Assembly (NCBI GenBank): GCA_938004015.1
Contig: CALKWU010000239.1
Span: 1 to 15,649, forward strand
Direction: 5' to 3'
Source: an uncultured Oceanobacillus sp.
Lineage (GTDB): Bacteria; Bacillota; Bacilli; Bacillales; Amphibacillaceae
DNA: 15,649 nucleotides
Shown: positions 6,810 to 13,800 of the stretch, in pieces
Position numbering within the stretch: position 1 is the first letter of the stretch
How the letters are laid out: every line of letters begins with the position of its first letter
Made by a program: the position numbers and the translations under genes
Notes under the pieces: generated by a model
Database searches by the model: none
Seen by the model: only the letters and a program-made list of their open reading frames with translations
Told to the model about the DNA's origin: nothing

Positions 6810-6817
6810 AGTAATCA

Positions 6818-6844
6818 AGCCACTGCCCGCATAAGACAGTGGCT
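6818..6844 (-). ncRNA. Hairpin in the murB leader RNA
   Basis: AGCCACTG (6818-6825) and CAGTGGCT (6837-6844) form a perfect 8-bp stem with an 11-nt loop. On the minus strand a flanking GTAAT/ATTAC pair would extend the structure. There is no T run in either direction, so it is a poor terminator for the phosphatase gene upstream. It lies in the 252-nt gap between that gene and murB, just after a good promoter for murB. I see no match to a known riboswitch class. Confidence 0.35.
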
Positions 6845-6865
6845 GCATTCGATAATTACCTTTCC

Positions 6866-6874
6866 ATTATAGCA
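6866..6874 (-). promoter_or_regulatory. Candidate extended -10 promoter for murB
   Basis: On the minus strand the motif TGC-TATAAT (6874-6866) is a perfect extended -10 element. The -35 is weak (CTGACC, 19 nt upstream), which is tolerated with extended -10 promoters. Transcription would start near 6859 and run toward murB, leaving a leader of about 180 nt. It lies downstream of the histidinol phosphatase gene, so it separates murB expression from that gene. Confidence 0.5.
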
Positions 6875-6927
6875 TAGACTTCAATCGTTCGGTCAGGAAA
6901 TGGAAAATTTCGCTGATTGTTCAATTT

Positions 6928-7728
6928 TTATAAACGAAGACGGTCGATAGGATGAAATTCCGGTTCACCGGCTGTAAAAGTCGCCACATATTCGAACCCG
7001 GCTTCCTTCAATGCGGAAATGGCGGCCGGAAACTGAGCGGCAAGCGTATTTTCCGAGTGGGAATCCGATCCTAACGTAACGATTTCCCCACCGCAGTCCT
7101 TGTACAATTTTAAAATGTCGATGCTTGGCATCGCCGAACCTAAACCGTAACGATAACCGGACGTATTCACTTCAATCCCTTTTCCGCGAGGGATGATCAC
7201 TTGGAAAATTTCCTCGATGATGTCGTGGAAATCGAGTTTGCTTTTTTCTTCTGTATAACGTTTAACCAAATCCAAGTGGCCGAGCACACTGTAATGGTTG
7301 AATCCCATTATGCATTGCAGCAGTTCCTTATAATAGATGTCGTACGCTTCCTCCACGGTTTTCCCTTTAAAAAACTCGCCCGAGTGCAAATCTTTCCCCT
7401 CTGTCGCATGTAGCGAACAGATGACAAAATCAAAGCTTTCCTCTTCCAACAATATTTCATACCGTTTTAACAGATGCGGCTGCAGTCCGATTTCCACACC
7501 TTTTTTTATTATGATGTCCTGTTTATATTTTTCTTGAACGGCTTTTATTTTTTCATCGTATGATGTTGCGTCAAATTCGAACACCCAATCTTTGTCCGGG
7601 TAATCATAATCGAGATGATCCGTGAAGCATATTTCTTTCAAACCGATTTCGATTGCTTTTTCAATCGTTTTTTCCATCGGTGTTTCACAATCCGCCGAGA
7701 AGTCGCTATGTATATGGTAATCAAACAT
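6928..7728 (-). CDS. hisK: Histidinol-phosphatase, PHP family (HisJ/HisK type)
   Basis: It dephosphorylates histidinol phosphate to histidinol, the step between HisC and HisD. The PHP-domain metal motifs are complete: YHIHSD at the N-terminus, FTDHLD, KKGVEIGL, CSLHATEG, GHLDL and LGSDSHS near the C-terminus. At 266 aa it matches the Bacillus enzyme (YtvP, called HisK or HisJ). The frame can be extended upstream to 7791, but the added residues are not family-like. The ATG at 7728 has an AAAGGAG site at normal distance and places the HIH motif at residue 5, as usual. It faces away from hisZ across 164 nt, so the two units may share regulation and together supply the pathway phosphatase that HisB of this type lacks. 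Confidence 0.93.
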   Translation of the reverse strand: MFDYHIHSDFSADCETPMEKTIEKAIEIGLKEICFTDHLDYDYPDKDWVFEFDATSYDEKIKAVQEKYKQDIIIKKGVEIGLQPHLLKRYEILLEEESFDFVICSLHATEGKDLHSGEFFKGKTVEEAYDIYYKELLQCIMGFNHYSVLGHLDLVKRYTEEKSKLDFHDIIEEIFQVIIPRGKGIEVNTSGYRYGLGSAMPSIDILKLYKDCGGEIVTLGSDSHSENTLAAQFPAAISALKEAGFEYVATFTAGEPEFHPIDRLRL

Positions 7729-7762
7729 CTTCCCCACTCCTTTGTCTTCTAGATTAAGGTTT

Positions 7763-7791
7763 ATCTTATATCGTATTCCAAAAAACTGCAA
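7763..7791 (-). promoter_or_regulatory. Candidate promoter for the histidinol-phosphatase gene
   Basis: TTGCAG (-35, 7791-7786), 17 nt and TAAGAT (-10, 7768-7763) read on the minus strand. Each hexamer matches 4 of 6 consensus positions. The start point would lie about 28 nt before the ATG. It is weaker than the hisZ promoter on the opposite strand. Confidence 0.35.
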
Positions 7792-7803
7792 ACCAATTTT
7801 CCG

Positions 7804-7832
7804 TTGACTTTCTTTTTCTATAAGTTTATAAT
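7804..7832 (+). promoter_or_regulatory. Sigma-A promoter of the his operon
   Basis: TTGACT (7804-7809), a 17-nt spacer and a perfect TATAAT (7827-7832) make a near-consensus promoter. Transcription would begin near 7839, giving a leader of only about 54 nt before hisZ. That is far too short for a T-box or a His-codon attenuator, so control is more likely by a DNA-binding repressor over or just after the start point. Confidence 0.85.
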
Positions 7833-7840
7833 ACTACATA

Positions 7841-7875
7841 ACTTTAAGTAGATGAAGTGATAAAGTGTTAAAGTG
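7841..7875 (+). promoter_or_regulatory. Candidate operator/repeat element in the his leader
   Basis: The odd-centred palindrome ACTT-T-AAGT (7841-7849) lies right at the expected transcription start. It is followed by three AAGTG units with exact 8-nt period at 7855, 7863 and 7871. ACTTTAA (7841-7847) is also the inverted copy of TTAAAGT (7868-7874), so the RNA could fold a 7-bp stem. The position fits a repressor site. A TrpR-like HisR (YerC) is known as a histidine regulator in Bacillales, but I cannot confirm that this is its motif. Confidence 0.4.
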
Positions 7876-7892
7876 ACTGGAGGATTTGTTGA

Positions 7893-9116
7893 ATGCGACA
7901 AATAAATGGCGATTCAAGTAATCGGGCAGTTTTACAATATAAAATAAAAAACGAACTGATCGCTGATTTGACACATCGATTTTCCTTGTACGGCTATCAA
8001 GAAGTGCATAGCCCCACATTTGAGGATTATGATATGTACGCTTCCATCAGGAAAACGGTGAACAAAGACGACATGATTAAAGTGATCGACCGTACTGGTA
8101 AAGTGCTCGTCCTCCGACCGGACGGGACGATTCCGATCACCCGTCTGACGGCGACCGATCCGGGGATTGACGATAGTGAACAACGGCTTTTTTATGTTTT
8201 CAATGTGTATCGGGCAGCGGAAAATGGTGAAAAGGAAACGACCCAAGCAGGCGTGGAACTGTTCGGTAATAAGCGACCGGAAGCAGATGCGGAAGTCATT
8301 TCCCTTGCCGTCGAAACGCTGAAGGGGATCGGTTTTGAAAATTTTACAATTGAAATCGGTCATGCTGGATTTTTTAAGGAATTGATCGGGAAAGCGGATT
8401 TGGCGGCTGATGATTTGCAACAATTGAAAGAATTGATTCAAACGAAAAACATCGTTGAAATCGAACCTTTCCTGGAAAAACTTCCGCTCTCCGCCGAACT
8501 GCAAAATGCCCTGCAGACGATTCCCCTTCTGTACGGTGCTCCCAAGACGGTATTGGAAGAAACGAAATCGATTATCCGGAATGAAAATATGCAACAGATT
8601 TTCAACAACATGATGCATGTCATGGACGTGCTGGAGGATTACGGGGTTCTCGGGAATATCACTTTGAACCTCGGCTTGATCAATCATATGGACTATTATA
8701 CGGACGTCATTTTTCAAGGATTCGTGGAAAACATCGGGAAACCCGTCTTGATGGGTGGTCGTTATGACGATTTGGCCGAACATTTCGGCAAGCGGATGCC
8801 TGCCATTGGTTTTGCCTATGAAGTCGATTTTCTTTTAGAAGCGATGAAACGCCACCAACTCACAGCGACGAATCCCATCCAAGCACCACTTGCGCTTCAT
8901 TATTCAGAAGAACGGAGACGGGACGCATTTGCTGCAGCGGAGATGCTCCGTCAACGTGGTTATCCCGTCGTAACCATGTTGACAGACGAACAAAAAGAAA
9001 AATCCGGAATATGGATGTCTGAAAACCGGAACTTATTTTCATACGGAAAGACCAAATCTTTTCACACGTTCGAAGACTTGATGGAACTCGTAGACGAAAC
9101 ATTTGGAGGTGGCTGA
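7893..9116 (+). CDS. hisZ: ATP phosphoribosyltransferase regulatory subunit HisZ
   Basis: A catalytically inactive paralogue of histidyl-tRNA synthetase that is needed by short-form HisG and carries the histidine feedback site. At 407 aa it covers the class II synthetase core plus a C-terminal extension. Visible core parts are the motif-2-like region LRPDGTIPITRL...RLFYVFNVYRA, the ETTQAGVELFG loop, the LGLINHMDYYTDVIFQGFV stretch and the motif-3-like GGRYDDLAEHFGKRMPAIGFAYEVD. The tRNA-synthetase anticodon domain pattern is absent, which separates it from HisS. The ATG lies 9 nt after TGGAGGA. It is the first gene of the operon and ends 1 nt before the GTG of hisG, the usual HisZ-HisG arrangement. 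Confidence 0.95.
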   Translation: MRQINGDSSNRAVLQYKIKNELIADLTHRFSLYGYQEVHSPTFEDYDMYASIRKTVNKDDMIKVIDRTGKVLVLRPDGTIPITRLTATDPGIDDSEQRLFYVFNVYRAAENGEKETTQAGVELFGNKRPEADAEVISLAVETLKGIGFENFTIEIGHAGFFKELIGKADLAADDLQQLKELIQTKNIVEIEPFLEKLPLSAELQNALQTIPLLYGAPKTVLEETKSIIRNENMQQIFNNMMHVMDVLEDYGVLGNITLNLGLINHMDYYTDVIFQGFVENIGKPVLMGGRYDDLAEHFGKRMPAIGFAYEVDFLLEAMKRHQLTATNPIQAPLALHYSEERRRDAFAAAEMLRQRGYPVVTMLTDEQKEKSGIWMSENRNLFSYGKTKSFHTFEDLMELVDETFGGG

Positions 9117-9117
9117 T

Positions 9118-9744
9118 GTGGCAAAACTGACAATCGCTGTAGCGAAAGGACGCCCGGCCAAGCGAACGATCGATATGTTTGAACAGGCAAACATCCATTT
9201 TATTGATTTTCATGAAAAGAGTCGGAAACTCGTTTTTTATAATGCAGACCGTTCGATACGAATGTTGTTTGTGAAAGCTGTCGATGTACCGACTTACGTG
9301 GAAAGAGGAGCAGCAGACATCGGGATTGTCGGAAAAGACAATATCCTTGAATCCCGGGCGGACGTTTATGAATTGCTCGACTTAGGCATCGGGAAATGCA
9401 AATTTTCCGTTGCTGGATTTCCCGATTTTACCATCAATCCGAACGAGACCCTGATCGTTGCGACCAAGTATCCAAATGTAGCTGAAAAACATTTCGCTCT
9501 GAAGAGTCAGCCGATTGAAACCGTGAAATTGAACGGTTCGGTTGAATTGGCTCCGTTAATCGGGCTTGCCGATTGCATCGTCGATATTGTCGAAACAGGC
9601 AATACGTTGAAAGAAAATGGACTCACTGTCCTTGAAGACATTGAATCCATCAGCACAAGGCTCATTGTGAATAAAGCAAGCTTTGCAACAAAAGCAAAGG
9701 AAGTCGAACGCTTCATCAATCAATTGAAACGTGCATTGGAGTGA
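9118..9744 (+). CDS. hisG: ATP phosphoribosyltransferase catalytic subunit HisG, short form
   Basis: It catalyses the first step, joining ATP and PRPP to phosphoribosyl-ATP. At 208 aa it is the short form lacking the C-terminal regulatory domain, consistent with HisZ immediately upstream. The N-terminal LTIAVAKGRP (LPKGRL in many relatives), the ADIGIVGKDN segment and the PRPP-binding signature ELAPLIGLADCIVDIVETG are visible. The frame is open from 9103, but the GTG at 9118 has GGAGGTG (9105-9111) at good distance and gives the family-typical N-terminus. The AVAKGRP variant in place of ALPKGRL is mildly unusual. Confidence 0.94.
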   Translation: MAKLTIAVAKGRPAKRTIDMFEQANIHFIDFHEKSRKLVFYNADRSIRMLFVKAVDVPTYVERGAADIGIVGKDNILESRADVYELLDLGIGKCKFSVAGFPDFTINPNETLIVATKYPNVAEKHFALKSQPIETVKLNGSVELAPLIGLADCIVDIVETGNTLKENGLTVLEDIESISTRLIVNKASFATKAKEVERFINQLKRALE

Positions 9745-9750
9745 ACAGGA

Positions 9751-11037
9751 ATGAAAATCATACAAGCGGAAGATTTTTACAACGAATTGGCGAATGCGGA
9801 CACCACGGACGAAGATGATACAGCTTTGGATGAGGCTGTTTTGGAAATCATCCGCACCGTCAGGACAAAAAAAGATGCTGCATTATTCGACTATACGGAA
9901 CGATTTGATGGTGCAAAACTCAATGGTTTGACGGTATCTCAAGAGGAATTCATCGAAGCGGAAAAGAAAACGAGCAAAGAATTTTTGGACGCTTTATATA
10001 AGGCGGCAAACAATATCCGGAATTTCCACACCAAACAGTTGGAAAAATCTTGGATCGTTCCGGAAGAAAATGGGATTCTTCTCGGTCAAATGACGACTCC
10101 AATTGAAAAAGTAGGGGTTTATGTCCCCGGTGGAAAAGCCGGTTATCCTTCCACTGTGTTGATGGCAGTCATCCCGGCACAAATTGCCGGAGTGGATGAG
10201 ATCGTCATTACAACTCCTCCTGGAAAAGACGGAAAAGTGAATCCTTACGTCCTCCTGGCCGCAAAAATGTTAGGCATCGACAAAATTTATAAAATCGGTG
10301 GCGCTCAAGCGATTGCTGCTTTAGCATATGGCACGGAAACAGTGGAAAAAGTCGATAAAATCGTCGGACCCGGCAATGCTTATGTCGCCCGGGCGAAAAA
10401 GTGGGTGTACGGCACGGTCGGTATTGATATGATCGCCGGACCGAGTGAAATTTGCATCATCGCCGATGAACATGCGAATCCACGTTATGTCGCCGCTGAT
10501 TTATTATCCCAAGCTGAACACGATGAAACAGCAAAAGCCATTTGTATTACAACGAGCAATGAGCTAGCCGAAAAAATCCGCCAAGAAGTGAATGTACAAG
10601 CAGAAAAACTGGAACGGAAAGAAATCGTCGCTGCATCCATTGCTTCCAATGGAAGGATCATTCTGGCCAAAGACTCGGATGAAGCATGTAAGATCGCCAA
10701 TAGAATTGCCCCGGAACATTTGGAAGTGATGACAGCACAACCGTTGGAACTTTTGCCAAAGATCAAACATGCTGGTGCGATTTTTCTTGGCAGTCATTCG
10801 CCGGAACCGTTGGGGGATTACTTTGCCGGCCCAAACCATACATTGCCGACAGATGGGACAGCACGCTTCGCTTCCGGACTTGGCGTTCATGACTTCATGA
10901 AAAAATCAACGATCATTCATTATTCCAAAGAAGCGTTGCAGCAAGCAAGCGGAAAAATCATTGCACTTGCGGAAGCGGAAGGACTCACGGCGCATGCAAA
11001 AGCAATTCAAATAAGGAAGGATGATAGCGATGCGTAA
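9751..11037 (+). CDS. hisD: Histidinol dehydrogenase HisD
   Basis: A zinc- and NAD-dependent enzyme that oxidises L-histidinol through the aldehyde to L-histidine, the last two steps of the pathway. The 428-aa length is normal. Signature parts are present: GVYVPGGKAGYPSTVLM, KIGGAQAIAALAYGTETV, VGPGNAYVARAK, DMIAGPSEICIIAD, the zinc and catalytic region LLSQAEHDE, and FLGSHSPEPLGDYFAGPNH leading to LPTDGTARFASGL near the C-terminus. The ATG follows hisG after 6 nt with a GGAG site 9 nt upstream. The last codons overlap the start of hisB by 8 bp. Confidence 0.96.
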   Translation: MKIIQAEDFYNELANADTTDEDDTALDEAVLEIIRTVRTKKDAALFDYTERFDGAKLNGLTVSQEEFIEAEKKTSKEFLDALYKAANNIRNFHTKQLEKSWIVPEENGILLGQMTTPIEKVGVYVPGGKAGYPSTVLMAVIPAQIAGVDEIVITTPPGKDGKVNPYVLLAAKMLGIDKIYKIGGAQAIAALAYGTETVEKVDKIVGPGNAYVARAKKWVYGTVGIDMIAGPSEICIIADEHANPRYVAADLLSQAEHDETAKAICITTSNELAEKIRQEVNVQAEKLERKEIVAASIASNGRIILAKDSDEACKIANRIAPEHLEVMTAQPLELLPKIKHAGAIFLGSHSPEPLGDYFAGPNHTLPTDGTARFASGLGVHDFMKKSTIIHYSKEALQQASGKIIALAEAEGLTAHAKAIQIRKDDSDA

Positions 11038-11614
11038 GTTTTCCATTTCAAGGGAAACAGCGGAAACGAAAATCGAACTCGATTTGAATATCGACGGCAG
11101 CGGAACAAGTGACATCCAAACAGGTATTGGTTTCTTCGACCATATGCTCACCTTGTTGACGAAACACGGCTTATTTGATTTGAAGGTCAGATGTGACGGG
11201 GATTTGGAAGTGGACCAGCATCATTCCGTGGAAGATGTCGGCATCGCCCTCGGTCAAGCTTTTCACGAAGCGATCGGCACGAAGGAAGGAATCAACCGAT
11301 ATGCATCGGTGACGATTCCGATGGACGAAGCTTTGGCCAACGTGTCCCTCGATATAAGCGGACGGGCCTATCTCGTTTACAATGTGGAAGGGTTGAAAGA
11401 TAAAGTCGGCAATTTCGACACCGAGCTGGTCGAAGAGTTTTTTCAAGCCTTTTCCAGCAATGCGAAAATCAACTTGCATATCAATCTCCTCTACGGAAGA
11501 AACACGCACCACATGATCGAAGCGATATTCAAAGGATTCGGCCGAGCATTAGATGAAGCGACGTTGAAAAGCGAGCGGATCAAAGGGGTTCCATCGACAA
11601 AAGGTGTTTTGTAA
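11030..11614 (+). CDS. hisB: Imidazoleglycerol-phosphate dehydratase HisB
   Basis: It dehydrates imidazole glycerol phosphate to imidazole acetol phosphate and acts just after the HisF product is made. It is a 194-aa monofunctional form with no phosphatase domain, consistent with the separate PHP phosphatase nearby. The Mn-binding histidine motifs are intact: GIGFFDHML, DQHHSVEDVGIALGQA and GRNTHHMIEAIFKGFGRAL, in the expected order. An in-frame ATG at 11021 touches the AAGGAAGG ribosome site. The ATG at 11030 is 9 nt away and was chosen, giving an 8-bp overlap with hisD. It is followed by the largest gap in the operon (68 nt), exactly where hisH is normally found. Confidence 0.95.
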   Translation: MRKFSISRETAETKIELDLNIDGSGTSDIQTGIGFFDHMLTLLTKHGLFDLKVRCDGDLEVDQHHSVEDVGIALGQAFHEAIGTKEGINRYASVTIPMDEALANVSLDISGRAYLVYNVEGLKDKVGNFDTELVEEFFQAFSSNAKINLHINLLYGRNTHHMIEAIFKGFGRALDEATLKSERIKGVPSTKGVL

Positions 11615-11682
11615 AAACGCCAATCATGTCACAAGCGAAAATTCCAAGAAATATGGATAAATGTTAGCGAGGAGTTGGTCTC

Positions 11683-12405
11683 ATGATTATATTTCCAGCC
11701 ATCGATATCCGTGGTGGAAAATGTGTACGTCTTACCCAAGGAGACTACGCACAAGAAAAAATTTATAGTGAACAACCGGTTGAAGTCGCAAAAGAATGGG
11801 AAAGAAAAGGTGCAGCATTCATCCACCTCGTCGATTTGGATGGTGCGAAATCCGGAAATTCTGTAAATGATGAATTGATAAAAGAAATCGCAAACACCGT
11901 GGCTATTCCGGTCCAAGTCGGTGGTGGCATTCGTTCCATCCAAATGATCGACAATTATTTACAAGCAGGAGTAGGACGGGTGATGATCGGGACAGCTGCC
12001 ATCCGGAATCCGGAGTTATTACGAGAAGCAGTCGAACGATTTGGCGACAAAATTGCAGTTTCCATCGATGCCCGGAACGGATTTGTCGCGACCGATGGCT
12101 GGACGGAAGAAAGTTCCGTCAAAGCACTGGACCTTGTGAAAGAACTGGAAACTATCGGTGTCAAAACAATCGTCTATACCGATATTTTAAAAGATGGCAT
12201 GCTCCAAGGCCCGAATTTCGGTGAACTGCAAACAGTCAATGAAGCGACGACGATGGACGTGATTGCTTCCGGTGGCGTGACGACGGAAAAAGACGTACAG
12301 CAGTTGCAAGAGATGAACATGTACGGTGCTATCATCGGAAAAGCTTTATATGATGGCAATCTCGACCTTAAAACTCTATTGGCAGGTGAAGATGGTGGAA
12401 ACTAA
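11683..12405 (+). CDS. hisA: ProFAR isomerase HisA (phosphoribosylformimino-AICAR-P isomerase)
   Basis: A beta-alpha barrel enzyme that isomerises ProFAR to PRFAR, the substrate of HisF. It has 240 aa, the usual length. The catalytic aspartates are Asp8 (PAIDIRGG) and Asp129 (SIDARNG). The half-barrel phosphate sites VQVGGGIRS and VIASGGVT are present, as is the HisA-type VYTDILKDGM segment with Asp167 and Asp171. RLTQGDY also separates it from HisF. The ribosome site GAGGAG lies 9 nt before the ATG. The gene overlaps hisF by 14 bp. Unlike its partner HisF, HisA looks entirely ordinary. Confidence 0.95.
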   Translation: MIIFPAIDIRGGKCVRLTQGDYAQEKIYSEQPVEVAKEWERKGAAFIHLVDLDGAKSGNSVNDELIKEIANTVAIPVQVGGGIRSIQMIDNYLQAGVGRVMIGTAAIRNPELLREAVERFGDKIAVSIDARNGFVATDGWTEESSVKALDLVKELETIGVKTIVYTDILKDGMLQGPNFGELQTVNEATTMDVIASGGVTTEKDVQQLQEMNMYGAIIGKALYDGNLDLKTLLAGEDGGN

Positions 12406-13153
12406 AAAAATCGTTGCCTGTCTCGACATAAAAGACGGTCGGGTCGTCAAAGGACAACAATTCAAAAATATTCAAGAAGTGGCCGATCCAGTCGTTCTTG
12501 CCAAACAATACAGTGACGACCAAGTCGACGAAATCGTCGTGTACGACATTACCGCGTCCGTTGAAAAAAGAAGCATTTTCATTGATATCGTGGAACGGAT
12601 CGCCGAGGTGGTCGATGTTCCTTTAACCGTCGGTGGCGGCGTCGGCAGCTTACAAGATATCGAAGCCGTTTTGCATGCAGGTGCCGATAAAATTTCCATC
12701 AACAGCGCGGCGCTTAAGCGACCAGAATTCCTCAAAGAAGCTGCAGAAACTTTCGGCAGTGACACAATCGTTTTTGCCCTCGATGCAAAGGAAGTCGTCA
12801 CTGAAAAATGGCATGTATTTGCTCGTGGCGGCAAAGCAGATACGGGGATCGATGCGATTCGCTGGGCACGGAAAGGGGAAGAGCTCGGTGCCGGAGAAAT
12901 TGTCGTCAATGCTATCGACGATGATGGTGCCAAAAATGGATTCAACTTGCGGCTCACGAAAAAAATCACAGAAATAGTCGATGTCCCGGTTATTGCAAGC
13001 GGAGGAGCCGGTAAGCCGGAGCATTTCAAACAAGTTTTGACGGAAGGTGGAGCCAGCGGTGCCCTTGCCGCTTCCGTTTTCCATTTCGGTGAAATCAATA
13101 TCCGGAAACTGAAAAACTATCTGGAAAAAGAAAACATACGAGTTGGGAGGTAA
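12392..13153 (+). CDS. hisF: Imidazole glycerol phosphate synthase cyclase subunit HisF (divergent)
   Basis: A beta-alpha barrel enzyme that joins ammonia with PRFAR, giving imidazole glycerol phosphate and AICAR. Normally HisH supplies the ammonia by glutamine hydrolysis. The catalytic aspartates Asp12 (ACLDIKDGRVVKG) and Asp131 (ALDAK) and the phosphate sites (TVGGGV, IASGGAGK) are intact. The frame is open from 12326, but the ATG at 12392, after AGGTGA, gives the family start. Compared with T. maritima HisF from memory, the gate Arg5 is Lys6, while Glu47, Lys100 and Glu169 are kept. NFxxLRDxGDP reads QFKNIQEVADP, FGSQ reads FGSD, and LLTSxDRDGTKxGYD reads VVNAIDDDGAKNGFN. These changes are unusual and accompany the lack of hisH in the operon. 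Confidence 0.93.
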   Translation: MVETKKIVACLDIKDGRVVKGQQFKNIQEVADPVVLAKQYSDDQVDEIVVYDITASVEKRSIFIDIVERIAEVVDVPLTVGGGVGSLQDIEAVLHAGADKISINSAALKRPEFLKEAAETFGSDTIVFALDAKEVVTEKWHVFARGGKADTGIDAIRWARKGEELGAGEIVVNAIDDDGAKNGFNLRLTKKITEIVDVPVIASGGAGKPEHFKQVLTEGGASGALAASVFHFGEINIRKLKNYLEKENIRVGR

Positions 13154-13158
13154 CATGC

Positions 13159-13800
13159 ATGACAATCGGTTTGGAAGAACTCACTTTTGATGAAAACGGG
13201 CTTCTCCCGGCAATCGTTCAAGATGCGACGAATGGAAAAGTATTGATGCTTGCTTATATGAATAAAGAATCCTTGGAAAAAACGATCAAAACCGGGGAGA
13301 CGTGGTTTTTCTCCCGATCACGTCAAAGTTTATGGAATAAAGGGGAAACATCGGGGAATAAACAAAGCGTGAAAAAGATCAATTACGATTGTGACAAAGA
13401 CACCTTGCTCATCCTTGTAGAGCCAAAAGGGCCTGCTTGCCATACTGGTGAGGATACATGTTTTTACAGAACATTGGATGAAAAGGAGCCTGCTGTATTT
13501 GACATTGTCGAGCAGGTGAGTGAAAAGATCAAGGACAGAAAAGATAACCAGCTACCAGGAGCGTATACAACATATCTTTTTGAAAAAGGACTCGACAAAA
13601 TGTTGAAGAAAGTCGGCGAGGAAACGAGTGAAGTCATCATCGCGGCAAAAAACGAAGACAAAGCAGAAATCACTGCCGAAATTTCCGATTTGCTTTATCA
13701 TCTGCTCGTTGTGATGGAAACTTCCGGAGTCACACTGGTTGACGTGAAAAAAGAGCTGATGAATCGTCACTTGGAAAAGGAAGGGCAACATCGTGAGTAA
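13159..13800 (+). CDS. hisI: Bifunctional PR-AMP cyclohydrolase / PR-ATP pyrophosphohydrolase HisIE
   Basis: A two-domain fusion that catalyses steps two and three of the pathway. The N-terminal HisI domain (about 1-115) carries the metal-binding YDCDKD (Asp77, Asp79, Asp81) and the cysteine/histidine ligands in PACHTGEDTC (Cys94, His95, Cys101). SRSRQSLWNKGETSGN is the substrate motif. The HisE domain (about 116-213) is the all-alpha pyrophosphohydrolase with KVGEETSEVIIAAKN (Glu154, Glu155) and EISDLLYH. The start is the ATG at 13159, after GGGAGG. An out-of-frame ATG at 13155 can be ignored. The gene begins 5 nt after hisF and overlaps hisC by 8 bp. The fused HisIE form is usual in Bacillus. 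Confidence 0.95.
   Translation: MTIGLEELTFDENGLLPAIVQDATNGKVLMLAYMNKESLEKTIKTGETWFFSRSRQSLWNKGETSGNKQSVKKINYDCDKDTLLILVEPKGPACHTGEDTCFYRTLDEKEPAVFDIVEQVSEKIKDRKDNQLPGAYTTYLFEKGLDKMLKKVGEETSEVIIAAKNEDKAEITAEISDLLYHLLVVMETSGVTLVDVKKELMNRHLEKEGQHRE

Noticed and set aside
6818..6844. Hairpin as the terminator of the histidinol-phosphatase gene
   Set aside because: No T run follows in that direction and a good promoter lies between the gene and the hairpin, so a murB leader structure fits better.
7729..7892. T-box riboswitch or His-codon attenuator before hisZ
   Set aside because: The leader after the promoter is only about 54 nt, with no terminator/antiterminator pair and no run of His codons.
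7932..8783. Long minus-strand frame of 283 codons opposite hisZ
   Set aside because: It is the antisense shadow of a clearly recognisable hisZ, with no ribosome site and no family likeness. Similar shadows opposite hisF, hisIE and the lipoprotein gene were dropped for the same reason.
11626..11667. A 13-codon frame (MSQAKIPRNMDKC) in the hisB-hisA gap as a hisH remnant or leader peptide
   Set aside because: No resemblance to either end of HisH, no histidine codons and no ribosome site. Probably chance.
12326..12391. Upstream extension of hisF inside hisA
   Set aside because: The extra 22 residues are a shadow of the HisA C-terminus and are not found in HisF. The ATG at 12392 has the ribosome site.
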